NCBI GenBank assembly: GCA_038889235.1
Contig: JAWAHN010000002.1
Span: 230,288-294,287 of the forward strand
Reading direction: 5' to 3'
Source of the DNA: Candidatus Jordarchaeales archaeon
GTDB taxonomy: Archaea; Asgardarchaeota; Jordiarchaeia; Jordiarchaeales; Freyrarchaeaceae
Length of the DNA stretch: 64,000 bases
Shown here piece after piece: positions 54,599-63,944 of this stretch; positions within the stretch are counted from its first letter, which is position 1; the number at the start of each line of letters is the position of its first letter. A model generated the notes under the pieces. The model was not told where the DNA came from, did not search any database, and saw nothing but the letters and a program-made list of their open reading frames with translations. The position numbers and the translations under genes are program-made.

Positions 54599-55798
54599 TT
54601 GAATGTTTACCTTGTTAGTTGCATTTCGGGCGTTTTTGCGCTGGACGAGTCCGGGAATATATTGAGCTTTTCGCTCACACCAGCTAGAGACGAAGAAGTA
54701 GCAGAGCGTCTATATGCACTGCAGAAAGGCGAGCTGACTCCCGAACTGAAAGAAGTAGTTGAATCACTGGGTCAAGGGAACACGTATATAGTGGAGGACA
54801 GGCAAATCGGTGAAGCTCTAAAAAACAGCTTCAATGTCGAAGTGAAGGTTGAAAAGGGGAATGGCGTAGCACGCCTTTTCAGGTCCCGCATTCGCGAGTA
54901 CCTCGAAAAGGTTGGATTTACTCCGTCGGAAGAAGAGATTAAAGAGTTGACGAAACGCGCATCGTTAATATTGGCTCGTAGGAAAGTCAAGGAAGTCGGT
55001 AGCCGGAGGGATGAGCACCTAATACAGGCAGTGTACTGCCTTGACGATATAGAGGAAGTCTTAAATCTATTCTCTATAAGAATCAGAGAATGGTACAGTC
55101 TAAACTTTCCAGAGCTTACCCGATTACTACAGTCTCACTTGTCATATGTACGAATAGTGGGCGAGCTTGGACCTAAAGAGGAAATAACGAGGGAGGATCT
55201 CTCAGAAAAACTAAACTTCCCGCCGGAAATCGTGGAAAACGTGATGGATGAAGTTTCTAGGTCTATGGGGGCTCCTATCTTAGAGGACGACTTCAAACCC
55301 TTAAGAGAGCTTGCCTCGATAACCCTAAACTTATTCGAGTTCAGGGACCTACTGAGAAACTACATTGCGAGCCTGATGCAGGAGATTGCACCCAACCTCA
55401 CGGCTATCGTGGGACCCCTAGTAGGTGCCCGCTTAATATACCTCGCAGGTGGACTCGAAAAGCTAGCCCGCCTACCAGCGTCCAAGATACAAGTGCTAGG
55501 TGCGGAAAAAGCACTCTTCCGCAGCTTAACTATAGGTACACCGCCGCCTAAACACGGCGTCTTGTTCAGACATCCTGAAGTGAGCGGTTCTCCATGGTGG
55601 CAGAGGGGGAAGGTAGCGCGGGTTTTGGCGAACAAGGTTGCCATCGCTGCCCGTGCCGACGTATACACCGGAAACTACATAGGCGATGAGTTACAAAAAG
55701 ATTTAGAGAGAAAAATTGAAGAGATAAGGAGGAAGTTTGCTGCCCCTCCAGTCGAGAAACCTAAAACTCGCCCTAAGCCCGTGAAGAAGAGGAGGTAG
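54599..55798 (+). CDS. nop5: Nop5/Nop56-related box C/D RNP core protein
   Basis: Core of the archaeal box C/D small RNP that guides 2'-O-methylation. N-terminal fibrillarin-binding domain, central coiled coil and Nop domain (APNLTAIVGPLVGARLI, GGLEKLARLPASKIQVLGAEKALFR, PKHGVLFRHPEV) and Lys/Arg-rich tail (KPKTRPKPVKKRR). TTG at 54599 matches family start and follows GAGGGG; a longer open frame upstream is antisense to pyrD and not real. TATA-like ATTTAAAAG at 54553. Confidence 0.93.
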   Translation: MNVYLVSCISGVFALDESGNILSFSLTPARDEEVAERLYALQKGELTPELKEVVESLGQGNTYIVEDRQIGEALKNSFNVEVKVEKGNGVARLFRSRIREYLEKVGFTPSEEEIKELTKRASLILARRKVKEVGSRRDEHLIQAVYCLDDIEEVLNLFSIRIREWYSLNFPELTRLLQSHLSYVRIVGELGPKEEITREDLSEKLNFPPEIVENVMDEVSRSMGAPILEDDFKPLRELASITLNLFEFRDLLRNYIASLMQEIAPNLTAIVGPLVGARLIYLAGGLEKLARLPASKIQVLGAEKALFRSLTIGTPPPKHGVLFRHPEVSGSPWWQRGKVARVLANKVAIAARADVYTGNYIGDELQKDLERKIEEIRRKFAAPPVEKPKTRPKPVKKRR

Positions 55799-55799
55799 A

Positions 55800-56498
55800 A
55801 TGTCTGAAAGGAAGCCACCTGTGGTAAAACCACACGACTATGAAGGAGTGTATTTAGTTATTTCTAAGGGTAAGAAGCGGCTTGCCACCAAGAACATATC
55901 CCCAGGGTTTAAGGTTTACGGAGAAGACTTGATCGAGTACAAGGGGGAAGAATACCGCATTTGGGATCCAAACAGGAGTAAGCTTGCAGCCGCCATACTG
56001 AAAGACCTCGAAATGCTACCAATAAGGCCGGGTGGCAGAGTCCTGTATCTTGGGGCTGCGACGGGAACTACGCCAAGCCACGTTGCCGACATAGTTGGGA
56101 GGAAGGGTGTAATTTTCTGCGTTGAATTTGCACCTCGAGCGATGAGAGAACTCGTAATTGTGTGTGAAAAGAAGGGTAACATGGTTCCTGTGATGGCTGA
56201 CGCTCGTTACCCTGAAAAATACTCCATGATTGTTGGCGAGGTTGAAACGATATACTGTGACGTGGCGCAACCTGAACAAGCGAAGCTCCTAGCAGACAAC
56301 GCCGATATGTTTCTTAAAAGGGGGGGATGGATACTCCTAGCCATAAAAGCTAGGAGCATAGACGTAACCAAGAAGCCGTCGGAAGTCTACAAGAAGGAAA
56401 TAGCGGTTTTAGAGGATAGAGGGTTCACGGTCAGACAAACGATCAGTTTAGAACCCTTCGACCGTGCTCACTCCATGGTTTTGGCAAAATACTCGTAA
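55800..56498 (+). CDS. flpA: Fibrillarin, rRNA/tRNA 2'-O-methyltransferase
   Basis: SAM methyltransferase of the box C/D RNP. VLYLGAATGTTPSHVADIVG is the SAM loop, VEFAPRAMRELV the fibrillarin segment, ADARYPE and YCDVAQPEQA the catalytic and RNA-facing parts. It starts two bases after the nop5 stop, the classic archaeal pair. 232 residues. Confidence 0.95.
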   Translation: MSERKPPVVKPHDYEGVYLVISKGKKRLATKNISPGFKVYGEDLIEYKGEEYRIWDPNRSKLAAAILKDLEMLPIRPGGRVLYLGAATGTTPSHVADIVGRKGVIFCVEFAPRAMRELVIVCEKKGNMVPVMADARYPEKYSMIVGEVETIYCDVAQPEQAKLLADNADMFLKRGGWILLAIKARSIDVTKKPSEVYKKEIAVLEDRGFTVRQTISLEPFDRAHSMVLAKYS

Positions 56499-56517
56499 GC
56501 CGGGGAGAGTGTCTAGC

Positions 56518-56964
56518 TTGTCGTTTGAACGTTTCATCAGAGCCCTCTGGAAGTCCGAGATACAAAAACTCAACGATCACTTACCCAAGGAGTACAAAAC
56601 GCTCGCCCAGCTACTTAAGGAAGACAATCCCTCCGTCTCAACCGTCTGCGGGGATAAAATATTCCTGAAAAAGGCGGATCTAGAATACGTGGCTCGCATA
56701 GTCCCAGAAAAGTACCACGACAAAATACACCTCCCGCTTACCTTCATCAGAAGGATCGACATGGGAGAAGGCGTCTACAGTATAGGTGGAGGATTACTCG
56801 AAAGGCTCTTAGTATCCTCTCTCTTAAAGGACAAACCCGTTTTCACGGAAAACGAAGATGAAGCGCCAGAATACGTTTACAGGCTCCAACTTTGGTACCT
56901 AAAGAGGAAAATCAGGAGCCTAGTTGTCATAGGCTTCTTTCTACCTAAAGTGGAAGGAATTTAA
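56518..56964 (+). CDS. DUF61/UPF0216 family protein
   Basis: 148 residues with DHLPKEYKTLAQLLKEDNPSV and LPLTFIRRIDMGEG(V/L)Y, patterns of the archaeal DUF61 family. Its function is unknown. TTG at 56518 has GGGGAGAG upstream, and it lies 20 bases after fibrillarin, suggesting co-transcription with the C/D RNP genes. Confidence 0.75.
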   Translation: MSFERFIRALWKSEIQKLNDHLPKEYKTLAQLLKEDNPSVSTVCGDKIFLKKADLEYVARIVPEKYHDKIHLPLTFIRRIDMGEGVYSIGGGLLERLLVSSLLKDKPVFTENEDEAPEYVYRLQLWYLKRKIRSLVVIGFFLPKVEGI

Positions 56965-56969
56965 GGTTT

Positions 56970-57809
56970 TCATTTTCCAAACCTTCTCTCCCTCATTTGG
57001 TAGTCCCTAATCGCTCGCAGCAAGTCAATTTTCCTCACCTCAGGCCAATAAGCGCTGCAAAAGTAGAGCTCGGAATAAGCCGACTGCCATAGTAGGAAAC
57101 CAGATAGTCTCTCCTCTCCCGAAGTCCTTATAATGAGGTCCGGGTCGGGTACCCCTGCAGTGTACAAGTGCTCCTCAATAATTTTTTCGTTTATGTCTTC
57201 CACGCGTAGCTCACCGTTGGCAACCTTCTGGGCTATTTTCCTAACAGCGTCAACTATCTCTGCTCGTCCTCCATAACCTATGGCGACGTTAAGGAGGTAT
57301 TTATTGTAATCCTTCGTGGCTTCCTCAGCCCTTCTAATCGCTTCTCTAACCCTCTCGGGAAGCAGCTCAATCCTACCTATGGCTTTAACCCGAACTTTAT
57401 ACTTGTGAATCTCCTCGCTTTCAGCTATCTCATGGAACTTTTCCTCGGCGAGCTTCATTATTTTTTCAACTTCCTCTCTTGGACGGTTAAAGTTCTCAGT
57501 TGAGAAGGCGTATAATGTAACAATCTTTATCCCAAGCTCCCAACACCACTCCAAAAATTCCCTAACCTTTTCCGCTCCGTAAAAGTGCCCAACCCAGCTT
57601 TCTAGCCCGAGGGAACGAGCATATCTCCTGTTGCCGTCAAGTATTACAGCTAAGTGTGTCGGCCTCTCCCCACTCATAACCTGCTTCATTAACGCTTTTT
57701 CATAGACATAATACACCGCTTCAAGCATCTTAGCGATTATCGGGATCCTCACTAAAGGCACGTTACGCCAATAGTGAACGAGAAATCTCGGAGTCTTAGA
57801 TTTGACCAC
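56970..57809 (-). CDS. uppS: cis-Prenyltransferase (undecaprenyl/dolichyl diphosphate synthase)
   Basis: Makes long cis-polyprenyl diphosphates, precursors of the archaeal dolichol sugar carrier. HLAVILDGNRRYARSLG contains the catalytic Asp; TLYAFSTENFNRP, GYGGRAEIVDA and PDPDLIIRTSGEERLSGFLLWQSAYSE are the other conserved blocks. 279 residues, GTG start. Confidence 0.93.
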   Translation of the reverse strand: MVKSKTPRFLVHYWRNVPLVRIPIIAKMLEAVYYVYEKALMKQVMSGERPTHLAVILDGNRRYARSLGLESWVGHFYGAEKVREFLEWCWELGIKIVTLYAFSTENFNRPREEVEKIMKLAEEKFHEIAESEEIHKYKVRVKAIGRIELLPERVREAIRRAEEATKDYNKYLLNVAIGYGGRAEIVDAVRKIAQKVANGELRVEDINEKIIEEHLYTAGVPDPDLIIRTSGEERLSGFLLWQSAYSELYFCSAYWPEVRKIDLLRAIRDYQMRERRFGK

Positions 57810-57963
57810 TTAAAAACCCCCAGAATCGTTAAGCATTTTAAGATAAGATAAATTATCCCCTAGTTAAAAACGTTCTCATATATACGTTTATACCATTGTC
57901 TCATGTAAGCATGCAAAACTTATCTTTAAATCCAACTTTTTAGAAGCTTAATTGGTGGTCTCC

Positions 57964-58608
57964 TTGAACAACTTTGATTCATGGAATTTGGAGAAGGCTC
58001 GCTTGGCTGAACAAGCATGTCTACTTCTCTTCCAAATATCCGCTGTGAGGTTCGGCTCATTCAAACTGACGTCCGGTAAAACCTCCCCGTTCTACATAGA
58101 CCTAAGGGTGGTCCCGTCATACCCTAATGTGTTCGAAAAAATAACTGACATGTACGTAGAACTAATTAGAAACGAGATTGATGCATTCAACAGGATTGCC
58201 GGTGTGCCAACAGCAGGACTCCCCATAGCGACACTAGTGAGCTACAAGCTCAAAGCCCCACTGTTATACGTTAGAAAGGAGGCGAAGGGACATGGTACCC
58301 AACGCATGGTGGAAGGAATACTCAACGAGGGGGAGCGCGTCCTACTAGTTGACGACATCGCAACCACGGGGTTAAGCCTTCTAAATGCAGCCCAAGCAAT
58401 AAGGTCCCAGGGGGGAAAAGTAGAACACGCCGTAGTTCTCGTGGATAGGGAACAGGGAGGTGTCAGCATACTCTCAAGCAACGGAATCCAGTTACACTCC
58501 ATAGTTAGGGCGTCTCAGCTCTTTGAGGTACTCCACGGAAAGGGTCTGATAACATTTAAAGATTATCAGCGAGCCATAAAATATTTAAAAAGCGAGCAAC
58601 AGTATTGA
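57964..58608 (+). CDS. pyrE: Orotate phosphoribosyltransferase
   Basis: Transfers ribose 5-phosphate from PRPP to orotate. FGSFKLTSGKTSPFYIDLR, VRKEAKGHGT and the PRPP loop VLLVDDIATTGLSLL are clear. 214 residues. TTG at 57964 after GGTGGTC; TATA-like CTTTAAAT about 35 bases upstream. Two other pyrimidine genes are 3.5 kb away on the opposite strand. Confidence 0.93.
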   Translation: MNNFDSWNLEKARLAEQACLLLFQISAVRFGSFKLTSGKTSPFYIDLRVVPSYPNVFEKITDMYVELIRNEIDAFNRIAGVPTAGLPIATLVSYKLKAPLLYVRKEAKGHGTQRMVEGILNEGERVLLVDDIATTGLSLLNAAQAIRSQGGKVEHAVVLVDREQGGVSILSSNGIQLHSIVRASQLFEVLHGKGLITFKDYQRAIKYLKSEQQY

Positions 58609-58678
58609 TCCCAAATCATAAATCAAACAATTAATCTTGTACCTAATTATAAATTACCGTCAAAAGTTTGAGAGAATC

Positions 58679-58687
58679 TTTATATTA
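58679..58687 (+). promoter_or_regulatory. TATA box of the longin/wHTH gene, nearly leaderless transcript
   Basis: TTTATATTA is centred 32 bases before the ATG at 58715 and no ribosome binding site is visible, so the transcript should start only a few bases upstream of the start codon. Confidence 0.5.
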
Positions 58688-58714
58688 CCCGTTCTTCAAA
58701 GATTAGAATTAGTG

Positions 58715-59827
58715 ATGCCTGAAAGAAACTCGGAGAGTGTAAAGTTGCCCCTCGGAATGATCGTAGTTCGATGGGATAACCGGCTCGGAGCAGTACTAGA
58801 AGCCAAATACCCCCCTCAGCTCAGAGTGACAGAAGACCAGATAATGAAAATTTACACTGCTCATGCGATGTCCATCGGTGAAGCTCCTGCAGGCTTCCTC
58901 TCACTCAGAGTAGGTGATTTAAACGTCGCATCTTATTATGGTGGATGGGACATAAACTACTACGTTGCCCTCATTTTAACACCTGAAGAAGATGCTGACA
59001 GTTATGAGGACGGATTGACTGAAATCGCATCTTATATCTTCTCGAAACTTGAGGACGAGGCGTATAAAGAAGAGCTCGAAGAGCTCTTCAACAAGCTAGT
59101 GCGCTTCCCCTCATTAACAGAAGAACAAAAAATGGCTGTGGCTCTCTCCGATCCTATTAGAAGGGCTCTCTTCGAAAAAATGACTGAAGAAGGCAGCTCC
59201 ACGCTCTCAGACCTTGAAACATGGTTAAAGTACAAGTTCGAACTTAAATCGGTAGAACTCTTCTCCCTTCTCACCCCTCTGGTCAAAAATGGTCTCATAT
59301 CCTTACGGTGGGTTGAAGGACTTCCAAGTCAGTGTGCCTTCTTGGTTAGAGACGTTTTCGTCGCTAGAGTTCCAGCTCGTGCAATAGTTAAGAAGGCCCA
59401 GTCTAATGAGTGGGGCGCCGAAGCCTCATCGGAATACTTGGACGAGGTCAAAGACTTCTTTAGAAACTATGCTCTTACACCGCAGGACGCAGAAAATGTA
59501 ATAAAAGTTCTTGCAGACCCAGACGTCTACGACGTCCTTGTATTACTCAGAGAGGACGTCTGCACGTTTGACAAAATAGTGGAACGTCTCGGAAAGAAGA
59601 AGACAGAAGTTGCCAGAGCGGTGAAACAACTGAAAGACTTGAACTTTATAACCGAGATAAAAATAGGTGGCGAAAAACACCTAGCGTTAAAATCAGACGC
59701 TAGAATAATAACGTTCTTCCCAGAATACATGGTCGACCAAATAGCTCTCCAATACAAGGATCAAATAAAACCACCCAGAATGCTGTTGTGGCATCTTAAA
59801 GCATTACGAGACAGCTACTTTATGTAA
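58715..59827 (+). CDS. Longin-like domain plus winged-helix protein
   Basis: 370 residues. 10-115 look like a longin/Roadblock-type fold (LGMIVVRWDNRLGAVLEAKYP, FLSLRVGDLNVASYYGGWDINYYVALILTP). 135-215 and 265-350 read as two winged-helix domains (SDPIRRALFEKM..., VYDVLVLLREDVCTFDKIVERLGKKKTEVARAVKQL). Such a fusion could couple GTPase or membrane signalling to DNA. It is 29 bases before the longin-Arf gene, so they are probably an operon. Confidence 0.65.
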   Translation: MPERNSESVKLPLGMIVVRWDNRLGAVLEAKYPPQLRVTEDQIMKIYTAHAMSIGEAPAGFLSLRVGDLNVASYYGGWDINYYVALILTPEEDADSYEDGLTEIASYIFSKLEDEAYKEELEELFNKLVRFPSLTEEQKMAVALSDPIRRALFEKMTEEGSSTLSDLETWLKYKFELKSVELFSLLTPLVKNGLISLRWVEGLPSQCAFLVRDVFVARVPARAIVKKAQSNEWGAEASSEYLDEVKDFFRNYALTPQDAENVIKVLADPDVYDVLVLLREDVCTFDKIVERLGKKKTEVARAVKQLKDLNFITEIKIGGEKHLALKSDARIITFFPEYMVDQIALQYKDQIKPPRMLLWHLKALRDSYFM

Positions 59828-59856
59828 TAAAAAAACATTATTTTAGGAGATCTTCA

Positions 59857-60711
59857 ATGATAAGGAATATTGAAATCTTTGATGCAAACGGGCGGTTAAT
59901 GTTCAAAAAGAAGTACGGAACAAGTAACATAGCCGACGATATATTCGACGACTTCATGGCGCACTTTGCAAAGATGATTTCCAAGGTGAACTTAGACGGT
60001 GGAGTTGAATTCATGAACTTGAAGAGGACGCGTCTTTACTACAGCAACTTTGACAAGACAGTTTTCATTTTTGAAGCAGATAAAAACGACGACATTAACG
60101 AGATGAAGACGAAGATGAAAAACATAATGCAAAACTTCATAGCAGACTATGGAGAGGCTATTCAAAACTGGGATGGTGACCCATCGGTTTTCTCGTCGTT
60201 TAACGAAAAAGTGGATGAGCTAACAACGACTCTTCTAAAACTTTCACTAATAGGTTTCAGCGGCGTGGGCAAAACGACAATACTTAAACTCATCAGAGAA
60301 GAAGAGCTTCCAAAGGAGCACATACCAACCATAGGCGTTGGCATAAAAGGCGTCAAAGGAGCCATGATAGGTAATACGCAGCTCGTCTGCTGGGATCTTG
60401 CAGGACAAGAGAGGTTCAAGATGACATGGGACAAATTTATCAAAGCGTCATCACTAATAGTAATAGTAACAGACTCAACACTGGAGAACGTTGTGAAGTC
60501 GCGCTTTTTCGTGAGATTAGTAAAGGAAGAAGAACCCGAAGCGAACATGGTTGCGCTAGCCAATAAACAAGACCTTCCAAACGCACTCCCCCCTGAAAAA
60601 GTGGAAGAAATATTAGGAGTGAAAACATACGGATTTGTAGCTATAGATCCTATGAACAAATCAAAGTTTTTTGAAATAGTTCGAAACGTTGTTATGGGCG
60701 TAGTAAGTTAA
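59857..60711 (+). CDS. Longin-like domain fused to an Arf-like GTPase
   Basis: 284 residues. 1-110: longin/AP-small-subunit-like domain (IRNIEIFDANGRLMFKKKYG). 130-284: GTPase with G1 GFSGVGKT (133-140), switch I Thr158 (PTIGV), G3 WDLAGQERF (Asp180) and G4 NKQDLPNALP (236-245), the NKQDLP and WDLAGQE wording is Arf/Sar-like. Eukaryotic SR-alpha has a similar longin-GTPase order, but the GTPase there is of another type. ATG behind AGGAGATC. Confidence 0.82.
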   Translation: MIRNIEIFDANGRLMFKKKYGTSNIADDIFDDFMAHFAKMISKVNLDGGVEFMNLKRTRLYYSNFDKTVFIFEADKNDDINEMKTKMKNIMQNFIADYGEAIQNWDGDPSVFSSFNEKVDELTTTLLKLSLIGFSGVGKTTILKLIREEELPKEHIPTIGVGIKGVKGAMIGNTQLVCWDLAGQERFKMTWDKFIKASSLIVIVTDSTLENVVKSRFFVRLVKEEEPEANMVALANKQDLPNALPPEKVEEILGVKTYGFVAIDPMNKSKFFEIVRNVVMGVVS

Positions 60712-60724
60712 AGGAGGAAGAAAA

Positions 60725-61045
60725 ATGGGGTTAGTGGAAAAAGTAAAAGTCCTTTTTAAGAGGCTGATTGGCGCGCCACCGACAATACCTAAACCCCCAA
60801 TAACTCCAAAAGAAGCTGAAGAAATATCCAACCTCAAGAAGGTGCTTGAAGAGCTCAAAGCAAAAAAGGAAGAAATCAATTTACAGCTTAAAAAACTAGA
60901 CGCTGACTTTTTCCTAGGAAAAATTGACGCTAAAAAAAGAGACCAAACATACATAAGGCTGATGCAAGAAACAATGAAAATAAACAGAGAAATCGCTACT
61001 ATACGCCAACGCATAATAAGTCTAGGAGGAGCGATAGAAATATAG
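60725..61045 (+). CDS. Short coiled-coil protein of the longin-Arf operon
   Basis: 106 residues. An amphipathic N-terminal helix (GLVEKVKVLFKRLIG) could touch the membrane, followed by PPTIPKPPITP and two antiparallel helices (ISNLKKVLEELKAKKEEI ... YIRLMQETMKINREIATIRQRI). GGAGGAAG precedes the ATG. Possibly the effector or membrane anchor of the Arf-like GTPase (inference). Confidence 0.6.
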   Translation: MGLVEKVKVLFKRLIGAPPTIPKPPITPKEAEEISNLKKVLEELKAKKEEINLQLKKLDADFFLGKIDAKKRDQTYIRLMQETMKINREIATIRQRIISLGGAIEI

Positions 61046-61080
61046 ATACTCCACCCGAGAGCATCTATATTTCTATTACC

Positions 61081-61635
61081 TCACCCTCTTATAATTCCTT
61101 TTTCGGCAAGGATCTCCATTATTTTGTCCACAGCGATGAAAATGTCCTCCTCGCGCTTTGCTCCTGTTATGACAGCTTTTCCTGAGCCAAAAAGCAGTAT
61201 GACTACTTTGGGGTCCTTCACCCTCCAGATTAGTCCTGGAAACTGCTCTGGCTCATAAAGTGTGTTCTCGAGGAGGAATGCTGCCTCCTCCAGGTTCAGC
61301 TCGACGCCCAAGTTTGCTGAAGCCACTATGTTTTGTACTTGGATTATCGGTTCATTTTTGATGTCTATTCCTATCTCTTTCAGGTGCTCGATGATTTTTT
61401 TGACAGCTTTTACAGCGTCCTTCTCAGACTTGCTTCCTGTGCAAACCATTTTCCCCGAATTGAATATCAATGTCGCTGTTTTCGGCTGTTCAAGCCTAAG
61501 GACTAGCCCGGGGAACTGATCCGGGTCAAACTCTGTGTTAGGTAGTTTTTCAGCTATCAAGTTCAAGTCAAGTCTTTGGTTTAGCGTTACCGATGCTACA
61601 ACATTTTCTATGTGAATCGATTTTGCCTTCGGCAT
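61081..61635 (-). CDS. tbp: TATA-binding protein
   Basis: 184 residues made of two imperfect repeats, each with a stirrup-forming FPGL(V/I)-R segment ([26 protein letters not shown]) and the G(S/A)GK phrases ([22 protein letters not shown]). Binds TATA boxes with TFB to start transcription. Convergent with the Arf operon. Confidence 0.95.
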   Translation of the reverse strand: MPKAKSIHIENVVASVTLNQRLDLNLIAEKLPNTEFDPDQFPGLVLRLEQPKTATLIFNSGKMVCTGSKSEKDAVKAVKKIIEHLKEIGIDIKNEPIIQVQNIVASANLGVELNLEEAAFLLENTLYEPEQFPGLIWRVKDPKVVILLFGSGKAVITGAKREEDIFIAVDKIMEILAEKGIIRG

Positions 61636-61733
61636 CCTCCCCGCCTCTCTTTATACAAAGTTGTCTGCTAGTTGTCAATATATAAAGGTTTAGTCCCTTT
61701 TATTTTAATGCCCAATTTCGCTTATCATCAGGC

Positions 61734-62936
61734 TTAATGCGTTATTAATCTCTCTATAACCTCTATATCCGGTTTTACCTGTATGGGTTTCTCGCACGTT
61801 TTGAGGGGAGTATCTGGGTCTTTTAACCCGTGCCCGGTCGTCACGCACACTATTTTCTCGTCTTTGTCAACGAGCCCCACGTTTAACGCTTTTATTAACC
61901 CAGCTATGGAAGCTGCTGAAGCCGGCTCAACGAATATGCCTTCCGTCCTGGCAAGCAGCTTTTGCGCCTGCAGTATTTCTTCATCTGTCACCACTTCGGC
62001 CGCTCCCTTAGTGTCGTAAATTGCTCTCAGCGCTTTTTCCCAGTTAACCGGCTTTCCAATCCTTATTGCTGTCGCTACCGTTTCCGGATTTTCAATGAAG
62101 GTAGCTTCCTTTCTTCCTTCCTTGTAAGCGCGCGCTATGGGAGCTGCCCCCTCCGCTTGGATCCCTATAAGTCTGGGCATTTGCTCTATGAGCCCAAGCT
62201 GCTTCCACTCCACGAACCCTTTGTGTATAGCGCTTATGTTACCCGCATTCCCAACAGGAAGTATTACAACGTCAGGTGTCTCCCCAAGCTGCTCCACAAT
62301 CTCGTAAGCTATGGTCTTCTGTCCCTCCAAACGGTAAGGGTTCAGACTGTTCAACAAGTAAAGTCCAAGGCGCCTGCTGCTCTGCTCTACTAAACTTAAA
62401 GCCTGGTCAAAGTTGCCTTCAACAGCTAAGACCAGCGCGCCATACATTATTGCTTGTGCAAGCTTTCCTAGCGCTATCTTACCTGAAGGGATCATCACAA
62501 CGCACTTCAACCCGGCCTTAGCAGCATAGGCTGCAAGCGACGCCGAAGTATTCCCGGTGGAGGCGCACGCGACAACTTTGCTGCCTAGCTCCTTAGCAAG
62601 TGAAACTCCAACGGTCATCCCTCGGTCTTTGAAGCTCCCCGTAGGGTTTTCGCCTTCATTTTTAACCCAGAGCTTTCTCGCTCCCACTTTTTCAGAGAGT
62701 CTGTTGCATTTGTAAAGACTGGTTCCACCTTCGTTAAGCGAGACTTTTTCCCTTACTTTGGGGAGGAAGTCTTCATACCTCCAAACGGAGAGCGGCTTCT
62801 TCCACTTCTCCGGGTTAGGCTCTTCAAACTGGTATTTCACATCGAGAAGCGCGCCGCAGCGGTCACACGTGTATATCACAGTGTCCCACGGGAATATCTT
62901 GTGGCACCTTATACATTCGAGCCACATTTTCTCCAT
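61734..62936 (-). CDS. thrC: Threonine synthase
   Basis: PLP enzyme making threonine from O-phosphohomoserine. N-terminal zinc ribbon (CIRCHKI, CDRCGALL), PLP lysine in TGSFKDRGMTVGVS, phosphate loop PVGNAGNISA and CASTGNTSASLAAYAAKAG. 400 residues. Its start lies 28 bases inside the hom reading frame, so the two are translationally coupled. Confidence 0.93.
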   Translation of the reverse strand: MEKMWLECIRCHKIFPWDTVIYTCDRCGALLDVKYQFEEPNPEKWKKPLSVWRYEDFLPKVREKVSLNEGGTSLYKCNRLSEKVGARKLWVKNEGENPTGSFKDRGMTVGVSLAKELGSKVVACASTGNTSASLAAYAAKAGLKCVVMIPSGKIALGKLAQAIMYGALVLAVEGNFDQALSLVEQSSRRLGLYLLNSLNPYRLEGQKTIAYEIVEQLGETPDVVILPVGNAGNISAIHKGFVEWKQLGLIEQMPRLIGIQAEGAAPIARAYKEGRKEATFIENPETVATAIRIGKPVNWEKALRAIYDTKGAAEVVTDEEILQAQKLLARTEGIFVEPASAASIAGLIKALNVGLVDKDEKIVCVTTGHGLKDPDTPLKTCEKPIQVKPDIEVIERLITH

Positions 62937-63940
62937 AACTCTCCCTCCATTTTTCCTCTTCTTTCAGCTATTGCTATTATGTCTGACATTATGGCGCTTG
63001 CCGTTTCTTTTGGCCCAGCCCCCTTACCTATCAGTGTTAGGGGTCCGGAAAGTTCGGTGTTAAGTGTTATTACGTTGAATGTTCCTCCAACGGCTAGAGG
63101 CGAGTTCTTGGGGACGAGTCTGGGGGCGACTTCCATCTTGTTTTCGTCTAGGTATGCCACGTGTTTTACTAGGTAGCCGTCTTCTTCTGCTAGTTCTATC
63201 ATTTCGGGCGTCACTCTGCTTATTCCCTCTATTTCGACGTCTGAAAGGTGCTTGTCCATTTTCATGATGCCATTCGCTAGTATGACGAGCTTGCAGGCTG
63301 CGTCGATCCCCTCGATGTCATAAGTCGGATCTGCCTCGGCATAACCCATCTCTTGTGCCTCTTTTAGCGCGTCATCAAAGGAAACCTTATCCTCGCTCAT
63401 CCTAGAAAGAATGTAGTTCGTTGTGCCGTTAAGTATCCCTTCAATGCTTATTATTTTATCGTGCTTCAGCGACTCTCTAGCAACCGTGAATACCGGTATA
63501 GCTGCACCGACGGTAGCCTCGTACATAAGGAGACGCCCCTTTCTCTCCGCTAGGGAGAGCAATGCCCTCATTGAAACGACTAGGGGGCCCTTGTTGGACG
63601 TAACGACGTCCTTGCCCTCTTCCAACGCCTTCTTTATGAAGCTTAATCCCGGCTCCCCATCCTTCACGTTCGTCGGCGTCATCTCTACCACTATGTCGCA
63701 TGGTAGCTCTGCGATGTAATCTAGTGGGTTTGCGTTCGGGACCCAACTCTCGTGTTTTTCTCCTTTCTCAATGACCTCGCCTAGTTTGAGCCCATTGTGG
63801 TCTATGAAACCCCCCTTACTTCTAAATATGCCTGTTACGTTGATGTCTAGCCCTATTTTTTTCAATCTGTCTCTCTTTTCATGTAAAATGCGCGCTAATG
63901 CCCGACCGACATTCCCGAAACCTATCAGGATGAGGTTCAA
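62909..63940 (-). CDS. hom: Homoserine dehydrogenase
   Basis: Reduces aspartate semialdehyde to homoserine. Rossmann loop IGFGNVGRALARIL, NKGPLVV with the catalytic lysine region, GAAIPVFTVARESL, EGILNGTTNYILSRM, and AEADPTYDIEGIDAA(C/K)K are typical. 343 residues, no C-terminal ACT domain. TTG start after GGAGCTGA. Overlaps thrC by 28 bases. Together they lead to threonine. Confidence 0.93.
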   Translation of the reverse strand: MNLILIGFGNVGRALARILHEKRDRLKKIGLDINVTGIFRSKGGFIDHNGLKLGEVIEKGEKHESWVPNANPLDYIAELPCDIVVEMTPTNVKDGEPGLSFIKKALEEGKDVVTSNKGPLVVSMRALLSLAERKGRLLMYEATVGAAIPVFTVARESLKHDKIISIEGILNGTTNYILSRMSEDKVSFDDALKEAQEMGYAEADPTYDIEGIDAACKLVILANGIMKMDKHLSDVEIEGISRVTPEMIELAEEDGYLVKHVAYLDENKMEVAPRLVPKNSPLAVGGTFNVITLNTELSGPLTLIGKGAGPKETASAIMSDIIAIAERRGKMEGELWRKCGSNV

Positions 63941-63944
63941 GCTT

